The notes beneath the pieces were generated by a model, which saw nothing but the letters and a program-made list of their open reading frames with translations, was not told where the DNA came from and did not search any database. A DNA stretch of 64,000 nt from Streptomyces rishiriensis. GTDB lineage: Bacteria > Actinomycetota > Actinomycetes > Streptomycetales > Streptomycetaceae. The translations under genes were made by a program, and so were the position numbers. The stretch covers positions 1,798,001 through 1,862,000 of the forward strand of contig NZ_JAUSWV010000002.1 of assembly GCF_030815485.1 (NCBI RefSeq), written 5' to 3'. Of the stretch, positions 18,647 to 26,497 are shown piece after piece (the stretch's first letter is position 1; each line of letters opens with the position of its first letter).

Positions 18647-18659
18647 GGTGTTCGACACC
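18647..18659. promoter_or_regulatory. Palindrome upstream of mtnA
   Basis: GGTGT-TCG-ACACC, 26 bp upstream of the mtnA start and within its probable 5' leader or promoter. Candidate operator of unknown factor. Confidence 0.35.
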
Positions 18660-18808
18660 GTACATGACCTCGCAAAACCTTTGAGGAGCGGTGAGCGAAC
18701 CACAGTTCGAGACGGCCCGGCGGGTGTCCGGAAACGAGTGTTAGAGTCCAGCACCTGCATCCGCAGGGCGATACCAGCATCCCGCAGTACGAGACGAAGG
18801 GGGAAAGA

Positions 18809-18877
18809 ATGCCGCTGCTCACCAGGCGCCGCTTCCTCGACTTCGGCCGCTGCGCCGGCGACGGCTGTCGCGGCTGA
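18809..18877 (+). CDS. Candidate leader peptide of the nucleoside importer operon
   Basis: 22 codons, beginning MPLLTRRRFLDFGRC and ending GCRG-stop. A good ribosome site (GGGGGAAAG) lies 1-9 bp upstream. The L-T-R-R-x-x-L-D core and the terminal Cys-Arg-Gly match the Streptomyces short leader-peptide pattern and the other two leaders in this cluster. It lies between a TAGAGT promoter box and the lipoprotein gene at 19002, leaving 124 bp in which an attenuator could form. Likely regulatory rather than functional as a peptide. Confidence 0.65.
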   Translation: MPLLTRRRFLDFGRCAGDGCRG

Positions 18878-19001
18878 GTCCGTCCCCTCGGCCCTCCCCC
18901 GCGGTCCTCGCCGCACCGAGCACCGTCGCTCACCTCACCCCGCCGTACGCGCGCACCCCAGCATCGTGATGCGCCTCTCGGCATACCCGGAAGGTTCCCC
19001 G

Positions 19002-20057
19002 ATGCCCCGCAGACACCGCCGCTCCGTGCAGCTCGCCGCCCTCGCCACCGGCACCGTGCTCCTCGCCACCGCCTGCAACGCCGCCGCGAAGAAGGACGAC
19101 TCGGCCACGGGCGCGAGCGGCGCCGGCGGCACGTCCTTCACGCTCGTCACCCCCGACGCCGTCGGCCAGAACGAGTTCCTCAAGCTCGCGGTGACCGGCA
19201 TCGAGGCCGCGGCGAAGCAGCACGAGGGCACCCAGAAGGTGTACGAGTCCACCGACACCGCCACCCAGCAGCAGAACGTGCAGGCCGCGGTGGACGCCAA
19301 GCCGGACGTCATCGTCCTCGTCGGCTTCGAGTTCGCCGACATCGTCGCCCAGCAGGCCGCGAAGAACCCGGGCCAGCAGTTCCTGATCATCGACGCGTGC
19401 ACCACCAAGACCCTCAAGAACGTCAGCTGCGCGGTCTTCCGTGAGCACGAGGGCGTCTACCTCGCCGGCGCCGAGGCGGGCCTGCTGAGCGAGTCCGGCA
19501 AGGTCGGCGCGGTCGACGTGCTCGACACCCCCCAGTTCCGCCGCTACAGCGACCCCTTCGCGGCCGGCGCCAAGAAGGTCGCCGCCACGACGGAGACGTC
19601 GACCCGCTTCGTCGGCGGCCAGTCCCCCTTCGACGACTCGGCCCGCGCCAAGGAGCAGGCGAACACCCTGCTCGCCAAGGGCTACGACCAGATCATGGCG
19701 GCCGCGGCGGCCGGCAACTACGGCGTGTTCGAGGCGGCCAAGGCCAAGGGCGCGTTCGCGTACGGCGTCGACGTCAACCAGTGCGCCTCCGCCCCCGGCA
19801 CGGTCGTGGACAACGTGATCAAGCGCACGGACATCGCCGTCGAGAAGGGCATCGAGTCGGTCCTCGGCGGCACGACCGGAACCACCGTCTCGTACGGCCT
19901 CAAGGAGGGCGGCATCAGCCTGACCGGCCTGGAGGACGGCGTGGACACGTCGAAGTGCGTGATCGCCGACCACAAGGACGTCCTGACGAAGGTCGAGGCG
20001 CTGCGCGACCAGATCGTCTCCGGAGAGCTGAAGGTCGATGACCCCGCCGCCTCCTGA
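19002..20057 (+). CDS. BMP-family nucleoside-binding lipoprotein
   Basis: 351-residue surface lipoprotein of the Bmp/PnrA family (purine nucleoside receptors of ABC importers). The signal peptide ends at VLLATAC, putting the lipidated Cys near residue 23. Three features support Bmp: VIVLVGFEFADIVAQQAAKNPGQQF, GAEAGLLS and VGAVDVLDTPQF segments. I chose ATG 19002 (GGAAGG before it) over 18969. It heads an operon of ATPase, two permeases, phosphorylase and deaminase, so the ligand is probably a purine-type nucleoside such as methylthioadenosine or deoxyadenosine (inference). Confidence 0.9.
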   Translation: MPRRHRRSVQLAALATGTVLLATACNAAAKKDDSATGASGAGGTSFTLVTPDAVGQNEFLKLAVTGIEAAAKQHEGTQKVYESTDTATQQQNVQAAVDAKPDVIVLVGFEFADIVAQQAAKNPGQQFLIIDACTTKTLKNVSCAVFREHEGVYLAGAEAGLLSESGKVGAVDVLDTPQFRRYSDPFAAGAKKVAATTETSTRFVGGQSPFDDSARAKEQANTLLAKGYDQIMAAAAAGNYGVFEAAKAKGAFAYGVDVNQCASAPGTVVDNVIKRTDIAVEKGIESVLGGTTGTTVSYGLKEGGISLTGLEDGVDTSKCVIADHKDVLTKVEALRDQIVSGELKVDDPAAS

Positions 20058-21570
20058 GAACTTCGCCGTCGAGCTCCGGGGAATCACCAAGCGGTTCCCC
20101 GGCACGCTCGCCAACGACGCCGTCGACCTGACCGTCCGTCACGGCGAGATCCACGCCCTGATGGGCGAGAACGGCGCGGGCAAGTCCACGCTGATGTCGG
20201 TCCTGTACGGCATGGAGCGCGCCGACTCCGGGTCAGTCCGGATCGACGGGCGGGAGGTGCGCTTCGCGAGCCCCTCCGACGCCATGGCCGCAGGCCTCGG
20301 CATGGTCCACCAGAGCTTCAAGCTGTTCGACTCGCTGACGGTCGCCGAAAACGTCGTCTACGCCGCCGAGCCGCGTCGCTTCGGCCTCGTGAACCGCGCC
20401 GCGGCCCGTCGCCGGGTGCGCGAACTCGCCGAGGAGCACGGGCTGGCCGTCGACCCCGACGCGCGCGTGGGCGACCTGCCGGTCGGCCTGCGTCAGCGCG
20501 TGGAGATCCTCAAGCTGCTGCACCGGGGCGCCCGGACGCTCATCCTCGACGAGCCGACCGCCGTGCTCACCCCGGCCGAGGCGGACGCCCTGTTCGGCGT
20601 GCTCAAGTCGCTGACGGCGCAGGGCCGTACGGTCGTCCTCGTCACCCACAAACTGCGCGAGGTGCTGGAGGGCAGCGACCGGGTGACCGTGCTGCGGGAC
20701 GGCCGGGTCGCCGCCCGGCTGGTCACCGCCGACACGACGGCCGACGCGATCGCCGCCGCGATGACCGGCCGCGCGGTGGAACTGGACCGCGTCCACGCAC
20801 CGGGAACGCCCGGTGGGGCGGTGCTGCGGGTAACCGGTTTCAGCACGGATTCCGTCCACGATGTGGACCTCACCGTCCACGCCGGGGAGATCGTCGGGAT
20901 CGCGGGCGTCGCCGGGAACGGCCAGAGCGAGCTGGTCGAGGCGCTGGCCGGACTGCGTCGGGCCACCGCCGGGCAGGTCACGCTCCAGGGCGACGACATC
21001 ACGCACGCCTCTGCCACCGAGCGACGCGTGAAGGGACTCGCCTACGTCCCCGAGGACCGGCACGCCGTCGGTACGGCCCCCGCCGCCTCCGTCGCGGACA
21101 ACCTGGCGATGGGCCACCACCGCACCACCCTCTCCACCCGCGGCCTGCTGCCGCCGGCCGCCGTCCGGGCGCACGCCCTGCGGCTCGTCGAGCGCTTCGG
21201 CATCAAGGCGGCGACCACCGAGGTGCCCGCGTCCGCCCTGTCCGGCGGCAACCTGCAGAAACTGCTCATCGGCCGCGAACTCGCCCATGAGGCGCCGCTG
21301 TTGCTGGTCGAGCAGCCGACCCGTGGCGTCGACATCGGCGCCATCCAGAACATCCACGACCAGCTGATCGCCTACCGCGACGCCGGTCACGCCGTCCTCC
21401 TCGTCTCGGCCGAGCTGAGCGAGATCCGCGGGCTCGCGGACCGTGTGCTCGTCATGTACGAGGGCCGGGTCGCGGCCGCGTACGCCAAGGACGGGGCGGA
21501 CGAGCGGACGCTGGGCCTCGCGATGGCCGGCGCCCCCGTGGAGACCACCGGGACGGATCCACTGACATGA
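20038..21570 (+). CDS. Nucleoside ABC transporter ATPase, two fused domains
   Basis: 510-residue protein with two nucleotide-binding domains, as in the YufO/NupO family partnered with Bmp lipoproteins. Domain 1: Walker A GENGAGKST (43-51) and LILDEPTAVLT Walker B. Domain 2: diverged P-loop GVAGNGQSEL and signature LSGGNLQK. The start overlaps the lipoprotein gene by 20 bp; the stop overlaps the permease start (ATGA). Energises nucleoside uptake with the two permeases downstream. Confidence 0.92.
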   Translation: MTPPPPENFAVELRGITKRFPGTLANDAVDLTVRHGEIHALMGENGAGKSTLMSVLYGMERADSGSVRIDGREVRFASPSDAMAAGLGMVHQSFKLFDSLTVAENVVYAAEPRRFGLVNRAAARRRVRELAEEHGLAVDPDARVGDLPVGLRQRVEILKLLHRGARTLILDEPTAVLTPAEADALFGVLKSLTAQGRTVVLVTHKLREVLEGSDRVTVLRDGRVAARLVTADTTADAIAAAMTGRAVELDRVHAPGTPGGAVLRVTGFSTDSVHDVDLTVHAGEIVGIAGVAGNGQSELVEALAGLRRATAGQVTLQGDDITHASATERRVKGLAYVPEDRHAVGTAPAASVADNLAMGHHRTTLSTRGLLPPAAVRAHALRLVERFGIKAATTEVPASALSGGNLQKLLIGRELAHEAPLLLVEQPTRGVDIGAIQNIHDQLIAYRDAGHAVLLVSAELSEIRGLADRVLVMYEGRVAAAYAKDGADERTLGLAMAGAPVETTGTDPLT

Positions 21571-22619
21571 CACGCATATCCGGAGCCCTGCGCTCCCCCC
21601 TCACCTTCTCCGTCCTCGCGGGTCTCGTCATCGGCGCCCTGTTCCTGCTCGGCACCGGCGCGGACCCGGTCACGGCGTACCGGGCGGTGGTGACCGGCGC
21701 GCTCGGCGCCGACGGCATCGGCTCGACCCTGACCACCGGCACCAGCGTGCTCGGTCTCGCCCTCGCGCTGGCGATCCCGCTGCGGGCCGGGCTGATCAAC
21801 CTCGGCGGCGACGGCCAGCTGGTGCTCGGCGGGATCACCGCCGCCGTGACCGGTCTCCACTCGCCGCTGCCCGCCCCCCTCACCGTCGTCCTTGCCCTGC
21901 TGGCCGGTATGGCGGCGGGCGCCGGATACGCCGTCCTGGCCGCCCTGTGCGAGAACCACTTCGGGGTCCCGCTGCTGGTCAGCAGTCTGCTGCTCAGCTA
22001 CCCGGCGGTGTCGCTCGCCTCCTACCTGGCGCGCTACCCGCTCAAGGAGCCGGGCTCCAGCCTGCCCCAGACCCGGGCGCTGCCGGACGGCGTGGCGCTG
22101 CCCGCGTTCGGCGACTCCACGGTCACCCTCGGGCTCGTCCTCGTCGTGATCGCCGCGGCCGCTTACTGGTTCACCGACCGGCGCACCGCCGTCGGCTACG
22201 AGATCCGCATGACGGGCCTCAACCCCCGCTTCTCGGCGTACGCGGGCGTGGAACGCCGGAGCCTGACACTGAAGTTGATGGCGCTCTCCGGGGGCCTCGC
22301 CGGGCTCGTGGGCGCCATCGGGGTGCTGAGCTTCCCCTACCGCTTCGTGGACGGCTCGCTCACCGCCCCCGGCTACACCTGGACCGGCCTCACGGCGGCC
22401 CTGCTCGCCGCCGCGGCTCCGCTCGGCACGGTGGTCGCCGCGTTCTTCTTCGCCGTCCTCCAGGTCGGCGGACTGGCGATGGAGCGCACCACCGAGGTGC
22501 CGCGCGAACTGACCCAGGTGCTCCAGGCCATAGTGATCGTGTTCCTCGCGGCCCGGCTGCGCTTCCCCGGCCGCTGGTTCGCCCTCACCCGCCGCAGGCG
22601 AGGAAGCGAGGCGGTGTGA
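21567..22619 (+). CDS. Nucleoside ABC transporter permease 1
   Basis: 350-residue BPD_transp_2 permease of the YufP type, about 8 membrane segments, with the family element INLGGDGQLVLGG near residues 73-85. Partner of the smaller permease that follows; the two form a heterodimeric channel. ATGA overlap upstream, TGATG overlap downstream: tight translational coupling. Confidence 0.9.
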   Translation: MTRISGALRSPLTFSVLAGLVIGALFLLGTGADPVTAYRAVVTGALGADGIGSTLTTGTSVLGLALALAIPLRAGLINLGGDGQLVLGGITAAVTGLHSPLPAPLTVVLALLAGMAAGAGYAVLAALCENHFGVPLLVSSLLLSYPAVSLASYLARYPLKEPGSSLPQTRALPDGVALPAFGDSTVTLGLVLVVIAAAAYWFTDRRTAVGYEIRMTGLNPRFSAYAGVERRSLTLKLMALSGGLAGLVGAIGVLSFPYRFVDGSLTAPGYTWTGLTAALLAAAAPLGTVVAAFFFAVLQVGGLAMERTTEVPRELTQVLQAIVIVFLAARLRFPGRWFALTRRRRGSEAV

Positions 22620-23485
22620 TGTTCCTCGACTCCGATCTCCTCATGTCGGCGCTGCGCGCGCTCACCCCGATCCTGCTGGCGGCCCTCGGCGGCGCCCTGT
22701 GCGAGCGCGCCGGCGTCTTCAACATCGGCCTCGAGGGCATGATGCTGATGGGCTGCTTCACCTCCGTCGCGACCAGCTGGTTCACCGGCAGCCCCTGGCT
22801 GGGCGTCCTGGCCGCGGCCCTCGCGGCGGCCGCCTACTCGCTGGTCCTGGCCGTGGGCGCGGTCACCCTGCGCGGGGACGCGGTGGTCCTCGGCATCGCC
22901 ATGAACCTCCTGGCCGTCGGCCTGACCAGCTTCCTGCTGCGCACGGTCTTCGGCGTGCAGGGCACCTTCGACGATCCGTCCCTCGCCGGTCTGCCGCTGA
23001 TCGGCGGCTTCACCCCGCTCGCGTACCTGTCCTGGGCGGCGGTCGCGGTCGCCGCCCTGCTGCTGTCACGGCATGTGTGGGGGCTCCGGCTGCGCGGCGT
23101 CGGCGAGGCGCCCGACGCGGCCGCCACCCTCGGGGTGAGTCCGGCGAAGTACCAGTACGGCGCGATCCTGCTGTCGGGAGTGCTGTGCGGACTCGCGGGC
23201 GCCCAGCTCGCCCTCGGCAACGTCACGTTGTTCACGGAGAACATGACGGCGGGCCGTGGTTGGATCGCTGTCGTGGCCGTGATGCTGGGCCGCGCCGCGC
23301 CCCTGGGAGTGCTGCTCGCCGCGCTGCTGTTCGGGCTCGCCGAAGCGGCCGGGTTCCGCCTTCAGGGGCTCGGCCTGCCGCAGCAGGCGACCGACGCCGC
23401 GCCCTACGTCGTCACACTCGGCGCCCTGTTCCTCACGACGGCCCGCCGCCGTCGCCGCCCCCGTACCACCGGAGCCGTCCAATGA
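22619..23485 (+). CDS. Nucleoside ABC transporter permease 2
   Basis: 288-residue YufQ-type permease. FNIGLEGMMLMG near residues 37-48 is the equivalent of the element in permease 1. About 7-8 membrane helices and an arginine-rich cytoplasmic tail (RRRRRPR). The ATG overlaps the stop of permease 1 (TGATG), and its stop overlaps the phosphorylase start. Confidence 0.9.
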   Translation: MFLDSDLLMSALRALTPILLAALGGALCERAGVFNIGLEGMMLMGCFTSVATSWFTGSPWLGVLAAALAAAAYSLVLAVGAVTLRGDAVVLGIAMNLLAVGLTSFLLRTVFGVQGTFDDPSLAGLPLIGGFTPLAYLSWAAVAVAALLLSRHVWGLRLRGVGEAPDAAATLGVSPAKYQYGAILLSGVLCGLAGAQLALGNVTLFTENMTAGRGWIAVVAVMLGRAAPLGVLLAALLFGLAEAAGFRLQGLGLPQQATDAAPYVVTLGALFLTTARRRRRPRTTGAVQ

Positions 23486-24240
23486 CGCAGGACCTGCTGC
23501 CCGTCACCCGCATCCCGCGCACCGGTCTGCCGGCGCACGCCGTGGTCGTCGGCGACCCGGCCCGCGCCGCGGCCGTCGCCACGCTGCTCGACGGCGCCGA
23601 GGAGGTCTCGTACCACCGCGAGTACCGGGTGTTCAGCGGAAGCTGGAAGGGCCTGCCGGTCGTCGTCGCCTCGCACGGGGTGGGCGCGCCGGGCGCGATC
23701 CTGCTGTTCCAGGAACTGGCGGACGCCGGCGTGCGCACCTTCCTGCGGTTCGGTACGGCGGGTGCGATGAGGCCGGGCATAGGGGACGGCGACCTGGTCG
23801 TCGCGGAGGCGGCCGTCCGCGACGACGGCGTCACCCACCAGCTGCTGCCTCCGGAGTACCCGGCGGTGTCCTCGCCCGAGGCGGTCCTCGCCCTCCAGCA
23901 GGCGGCCCGTGGGGCCGGCGCCCCGTACCACCGGGGCGTCGTGTGGACCCGGGCGGCCTTCCAGCCGGGCCTGCTCCCGCTCTTCTCGTACGCCGGCGCC
24001 GGGCTCGCCGCCATCGAGATGGAGCTGTCCGCGCTGCTGGTCACGGCCTCGCTGCGCGGTCTGGTCGCGGGCGGCGTGCTGGTGATCGACGGCGCGAACG
24101 CCGACGAACTGGTCGACGAGCAGGCCACGGGCGGCTACGACCCGCACCGCGCGGTCGTGGCCGCCGGGGTGGAACGGGGAGCGGTGGTCTCCCTGGAGGC
24201 CCTGCGGCTGCTCGCCGAGGCGGAAGGGGAGCAGGCGTGA
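23482..24240 (+). CDS. Nucleoside phosphorylase, PNP/UDP family
   Basis: 252-residue phosphorylase of the PNP_UDP_1 fold: VVGDPARA near residue 22 (phosphate binding), SHGVGAPGA near residue 64, RFGTAGAM near residue 92 and IEMELSAL near residue 175, whose Glu/Met-Glu contacts ribose. It splits a nucleoside with phosphate. ATGA overlaps tie it to the importer and to the deaminase that follows. In this setting methylthioinosine or inosine-like nucleosides are the likely substrates, giving MTR-1-phosphate directly for MtnA. Substrate is inference; uridine phosphorylase activity is the main alternative. Confidence 0.82.
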   Translation: MTQDLLPVTRIPRTGLPAHAVVVGDPARAAAVATLLDGAEEVSYHREYRVFSGSWKGLPVVVASHGVGAPGAILLFQELADAGVRTFLRFGTAGAMRPGIGDGDLVVAEAAVRDDGVTHQLLPPEYPAVSSPEAVLALQQAARGAGAPYHRGVVWTRAAFQPGLLPLFSYAGAGLAAIEMELSALLVTASLRGLVAGGVLVIDGANADELVDEQATGGYDPHRAVVAAGVERGAVVSLEALRLLAEAEGEQA

Positions 24241-25532
24241 GCATCGACCTGCTGGTGCACGGCGGCGACGTCCTGACGGTGGACGACGCCGCAACCGTCG
24301 TCCCGGACGGGGCGGTCGCGGTCCACGCGGGCGCGATCCTCGCCGTGGGACCGGCCGACGAGCTGCGCGAGCGCTACACCGCCGCCGAGGAGATCGACGC
24401 GGCCGGCTGCCTCGTGCTCCCCGGGCTGATCAACACGCACACCCACCTCGCGATGACCCTGCTGCGCGGTCGGGCCGACGACGTCACCCTCCAGGGTTTC
24501 CTGGAGCGGGTCCTGAAGTGGGAGGCGGAGCTGCTGGCGCCGGAGAACGTGGCGGCGGCGGTGCGACTGGCGGTCGCGGAGAGCCTGCGGGCCGGGGTGA
24601 CCTCGGCGCTGGACATGTACTGGTTCCACGAGGCGGCCGAGCGGGCGGCCCACGAGACGGGCTGGCGGCTGCACACCGGCCCCACCTTCATGGACGTGCC
24701 CGGGCCGCCGGACGGCATCGCGTACGAGGAGCGGCTGGGGTGGGCGCGGCGCGACCTCGAGGCACGCGGGCCCGCCGAACCCGGCCGCCGTCCGGTCGTC
24801 TTCGCGCACTCCGCGTACACCCTCTCCCCGGGGCAGCTCACCGAAGTCTTCGCGCTGGCCCGGGAGTTCGGGGCGCTGGTGCACATCCACGCGGCCGAGA
24901 ACGCCACCGAGGTCGCCACCGTCGAGGTGCGGCACGGGAAGCGGCCGGTGGAGCTGCTGGACTCCCTCGGGCTGCTCGGCCCCGATGTGCTGCTCGCGCA
25001 CGCCGTCGACCTCACCGGGCCGGAGATCGCGGCGCTGGCCCGCACGGGCACGGCCGTCGCCCACTGCCCGGTGTCCAACCTGAAGCTGGGCTGCGGGATC
25101 GCGCCCGTGCCGCGCCTGCTGAGCGCGGGCGTGACGGTGGGCCTGGGCACGGACGGCGCCGTCAGTTCCAACTCGCTGGACGTGCTGGGCGCGGTGCGGC
25201 AGGCGGCGCTGGTGCACAAGGCGGCGGGCGACCCGACGGCGGTCGGCGCCGAGCAGGCCGTGCGCATGGCGACGATCGAGGGCGCCCGGGCGCTCGGCCT
25301 CGGCGAGCAGCTCGGCTCGCTGGAGGCGGGCAAGCGGGCCGACCTGATCGTCCTCGACCTGGACGCGCCGCATCTGCGTCCGCGCCACGACCCGTGGTCG
25401 ACGCTGGCGTACGCGGCGCACCCGTCGGACGTGCGGGACACCGTCGTCGACGGGCGGGTGCTGATGCGCGACCGCCGGCTGACCACGCTCGACGAGCGGG
25501 CGGTGATCGCCGCTCTGGAGGCACTGCTCTGA
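24237..25532 (+). CDS. MTA/SAH-type nucleoside deaminase (amidohydrolase)
   Basis: 431-residue metal-dependent amidohydrolase close to 5-methylthioadenosine/S-adenosylhomocysteine deaminases. The metal site begins with NTHTH (H68, H70), followed by VHIHAAEN, and a final Asp in GLGTDGAVSSNSLD. These enzymes turn the adenine of MTA, SAH or 5'-deoxyadenosine into hypoxanthine. The GTG start overlaps the phosphorylase stop (GTGA). The pair suggests deamination followed by phosphorolysis. Guanine or chlorohydrolase activity is a less likely alternative. Confidence 0.85.
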   Translation: MSIDLLVHGGDVLTVDDAATVVPDGAVAVHAGAILAVGPADELRERYTAAEEIDAAGCLVLPGLINTHTHLAMTLLRGRADDVTLQGFLERVLKWEAELLAPENVAAAVRLAVAESLRAGVTSALDMYWFHEAAERAAHETGWRLHTGPTFMDVPGPPDGIAYEERLGWARRDLEARGPAEPGRRPVVFAHSAYTLSPGQLTEVFALAREFGALVHIHAAENATEVATVEVRHGKRPVELLDSLGLLGPDVLLAHAVDLTGPEIAALARTGTAVAHCPVSNLKLGCGIAPVPRLLSAGVTVGLGTDGAVSSNSLDVLGAVRQAALVHKAAGDPTAVGAEQAVRMATIEGARALGLGEQLGSLEAGKRADLIVLDLDAPHLRPRHDPWSTLAYAAHPSDVRDTVVDGRVLMRDRRLTTLDERAVIAALEALL

Positions 25533-25540
25533 TCTGGCCC

Positions 25541-25568
25541 CATAATGACGCTGAGACATCCGATGTCT
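25541..25568 (+). promoter_or_regulatory. Promoter and operator of the GntR regulator gene
   Basis: A near-consensus CATAAT -10 box (25541-25546) is followed 7 bp later by a perfect 7-1-7 palindrome, AGACATC-C-GATGTCT (25554-25568), placed at the expected transcription start. A further GATGTCT half-site lies at 25600-25606. This is the position and size expected for autorepression by a FadR-type GntR protein. No -35 box was identified. Confidence 0.6.
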
Positions 25569-25633
25569 GGATCCGACACCTGGGTCCGATGGCTGGATCG
25601 ATGTCTGGGCGACGAACCGCAGGGAGGCCGGTC

Positions 25634-26305
25634 ATGGCAGTCACCGACGAGGCGATCGAGAAGATCAAGGGCATGATCGTCTCGGGTGCGCTGCGGCCCG
25701 GGGACCGGCTGCCCAAGGAGAGCGAGCTGGCCGCCGATCTCGGCCTGTCCCGCAACTCCCTGCGGGAGGCGGTGCGCGCCCTGTCGCTGATCCGGATCCT
25801 GGACGTGCGACAGGGCGACGGGACCTACGTCACCAGTCTCGATCCGCAACTGCTCCTCGAAGCACTGAGTTTCGTCGTCGACTTCCACCGCGACGACACG
25901 GTGCTGGAGTTCCTGGCCGTGCGCCGCATCCTGGAGCCGGCCGCCACCGCGATGGCGGCCCTGCGCGTCAGCGAGCAGCAACTGGACGCGCTGGAGGCCC
26001 AGCTGGACAGGCTCGGGGCCGACCCCTCGGTGGAGGAACTGGTCGCCGGGGACCTGGAGTTCCACCGGGGCATCGTGCAGAGCGCCGGCAACTCGGTGCT
26101 CTGCTCGCTGCTCGACGGACTGTCCGGGCCCACCACCCGGGCCCGCATCTGGCGCGGCCTGACACAGGAGGACGCGGTCGTCGGCACGCTGCGCGAGCAC
26201 CGGGCGATCCTGGCCGCCCTGCGCGACCGGGACGCGGAAGCGGCACGGTCGTGGGCGACCGTGCACATCGCGAGCGTGGAGCAGTGGCTGCGCTCGACAC
26301 TGTGA
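25634..26305 (+). CDS. FadR-subfamily GntR transcriptional regulator
   Basis: 223-residue regulator with an N-terminal winged helix (about 8-75; LPKESELAADLGLSRNSLREAVRAL) and an all-helical FCD ligand domain (about 95-215, with the metal/ligand-binding DLEFHRGI and later EHRAI/H residues). The ATG at 25634 follows AGGGAGG. It is transcribed with or just after the deaminase gene and has its own promoter and palindrome. It probably controls the salvage cluster in response to a pathway metabolite; the effector is unknown. Confidence 0.85.
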   Translation: MAVTDEAIEKIKGMIVSGALRPGDRLPKESELAADLGLSRNSLREAVRALSLIRILDVRQGDGTYVTSLDPQLLLEALSFVVDFHRDDTVLEFLAVRRILEPAATAMAALRVSEQQLDALEAQLDRLGADPSVEELVAGDLEFHRGIVQSAGNSVLCSLLDGLSGPTTRARIWRGLTQEDAVVGTLREHRAILAALRDRDAEAARSWATVHIASVEQWLRSTL

Positions 26306-26497
26306 GCCCGCGGCGCGCGCCCGCCCTGTGCGCCACCTGTGAGCCGATGCCGTGAGCGGGTTCCCGCAGGGGGTGTTCGGGGGTGGCGAACGGGGCAGTG
26401 ATCCGTTCACTCCCCCGTGCAAGGGGGCTGCGAGCGCCCGCGCGGAACGCCGTAAGGTTGGGTGGTCAAGCGAGGGCACGTCGGAAGGAGGCGCTGG

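Larger units (their letters stand above)
18622..19001. promoter_or_regulatory. Divergent region between mtnA and the nucleoside importer operon
   Basis: 380 bp. A palindrome GGTGT-TCG-ACACC lies at 18647-18659 just upstream of mtnA. A strong TAGAGT -10 box at 18742-18747 points to the plus-strand operon, and the transcript then encodes a short leader peptide at 18809. No other gene was seen. Confidence 0.5.
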
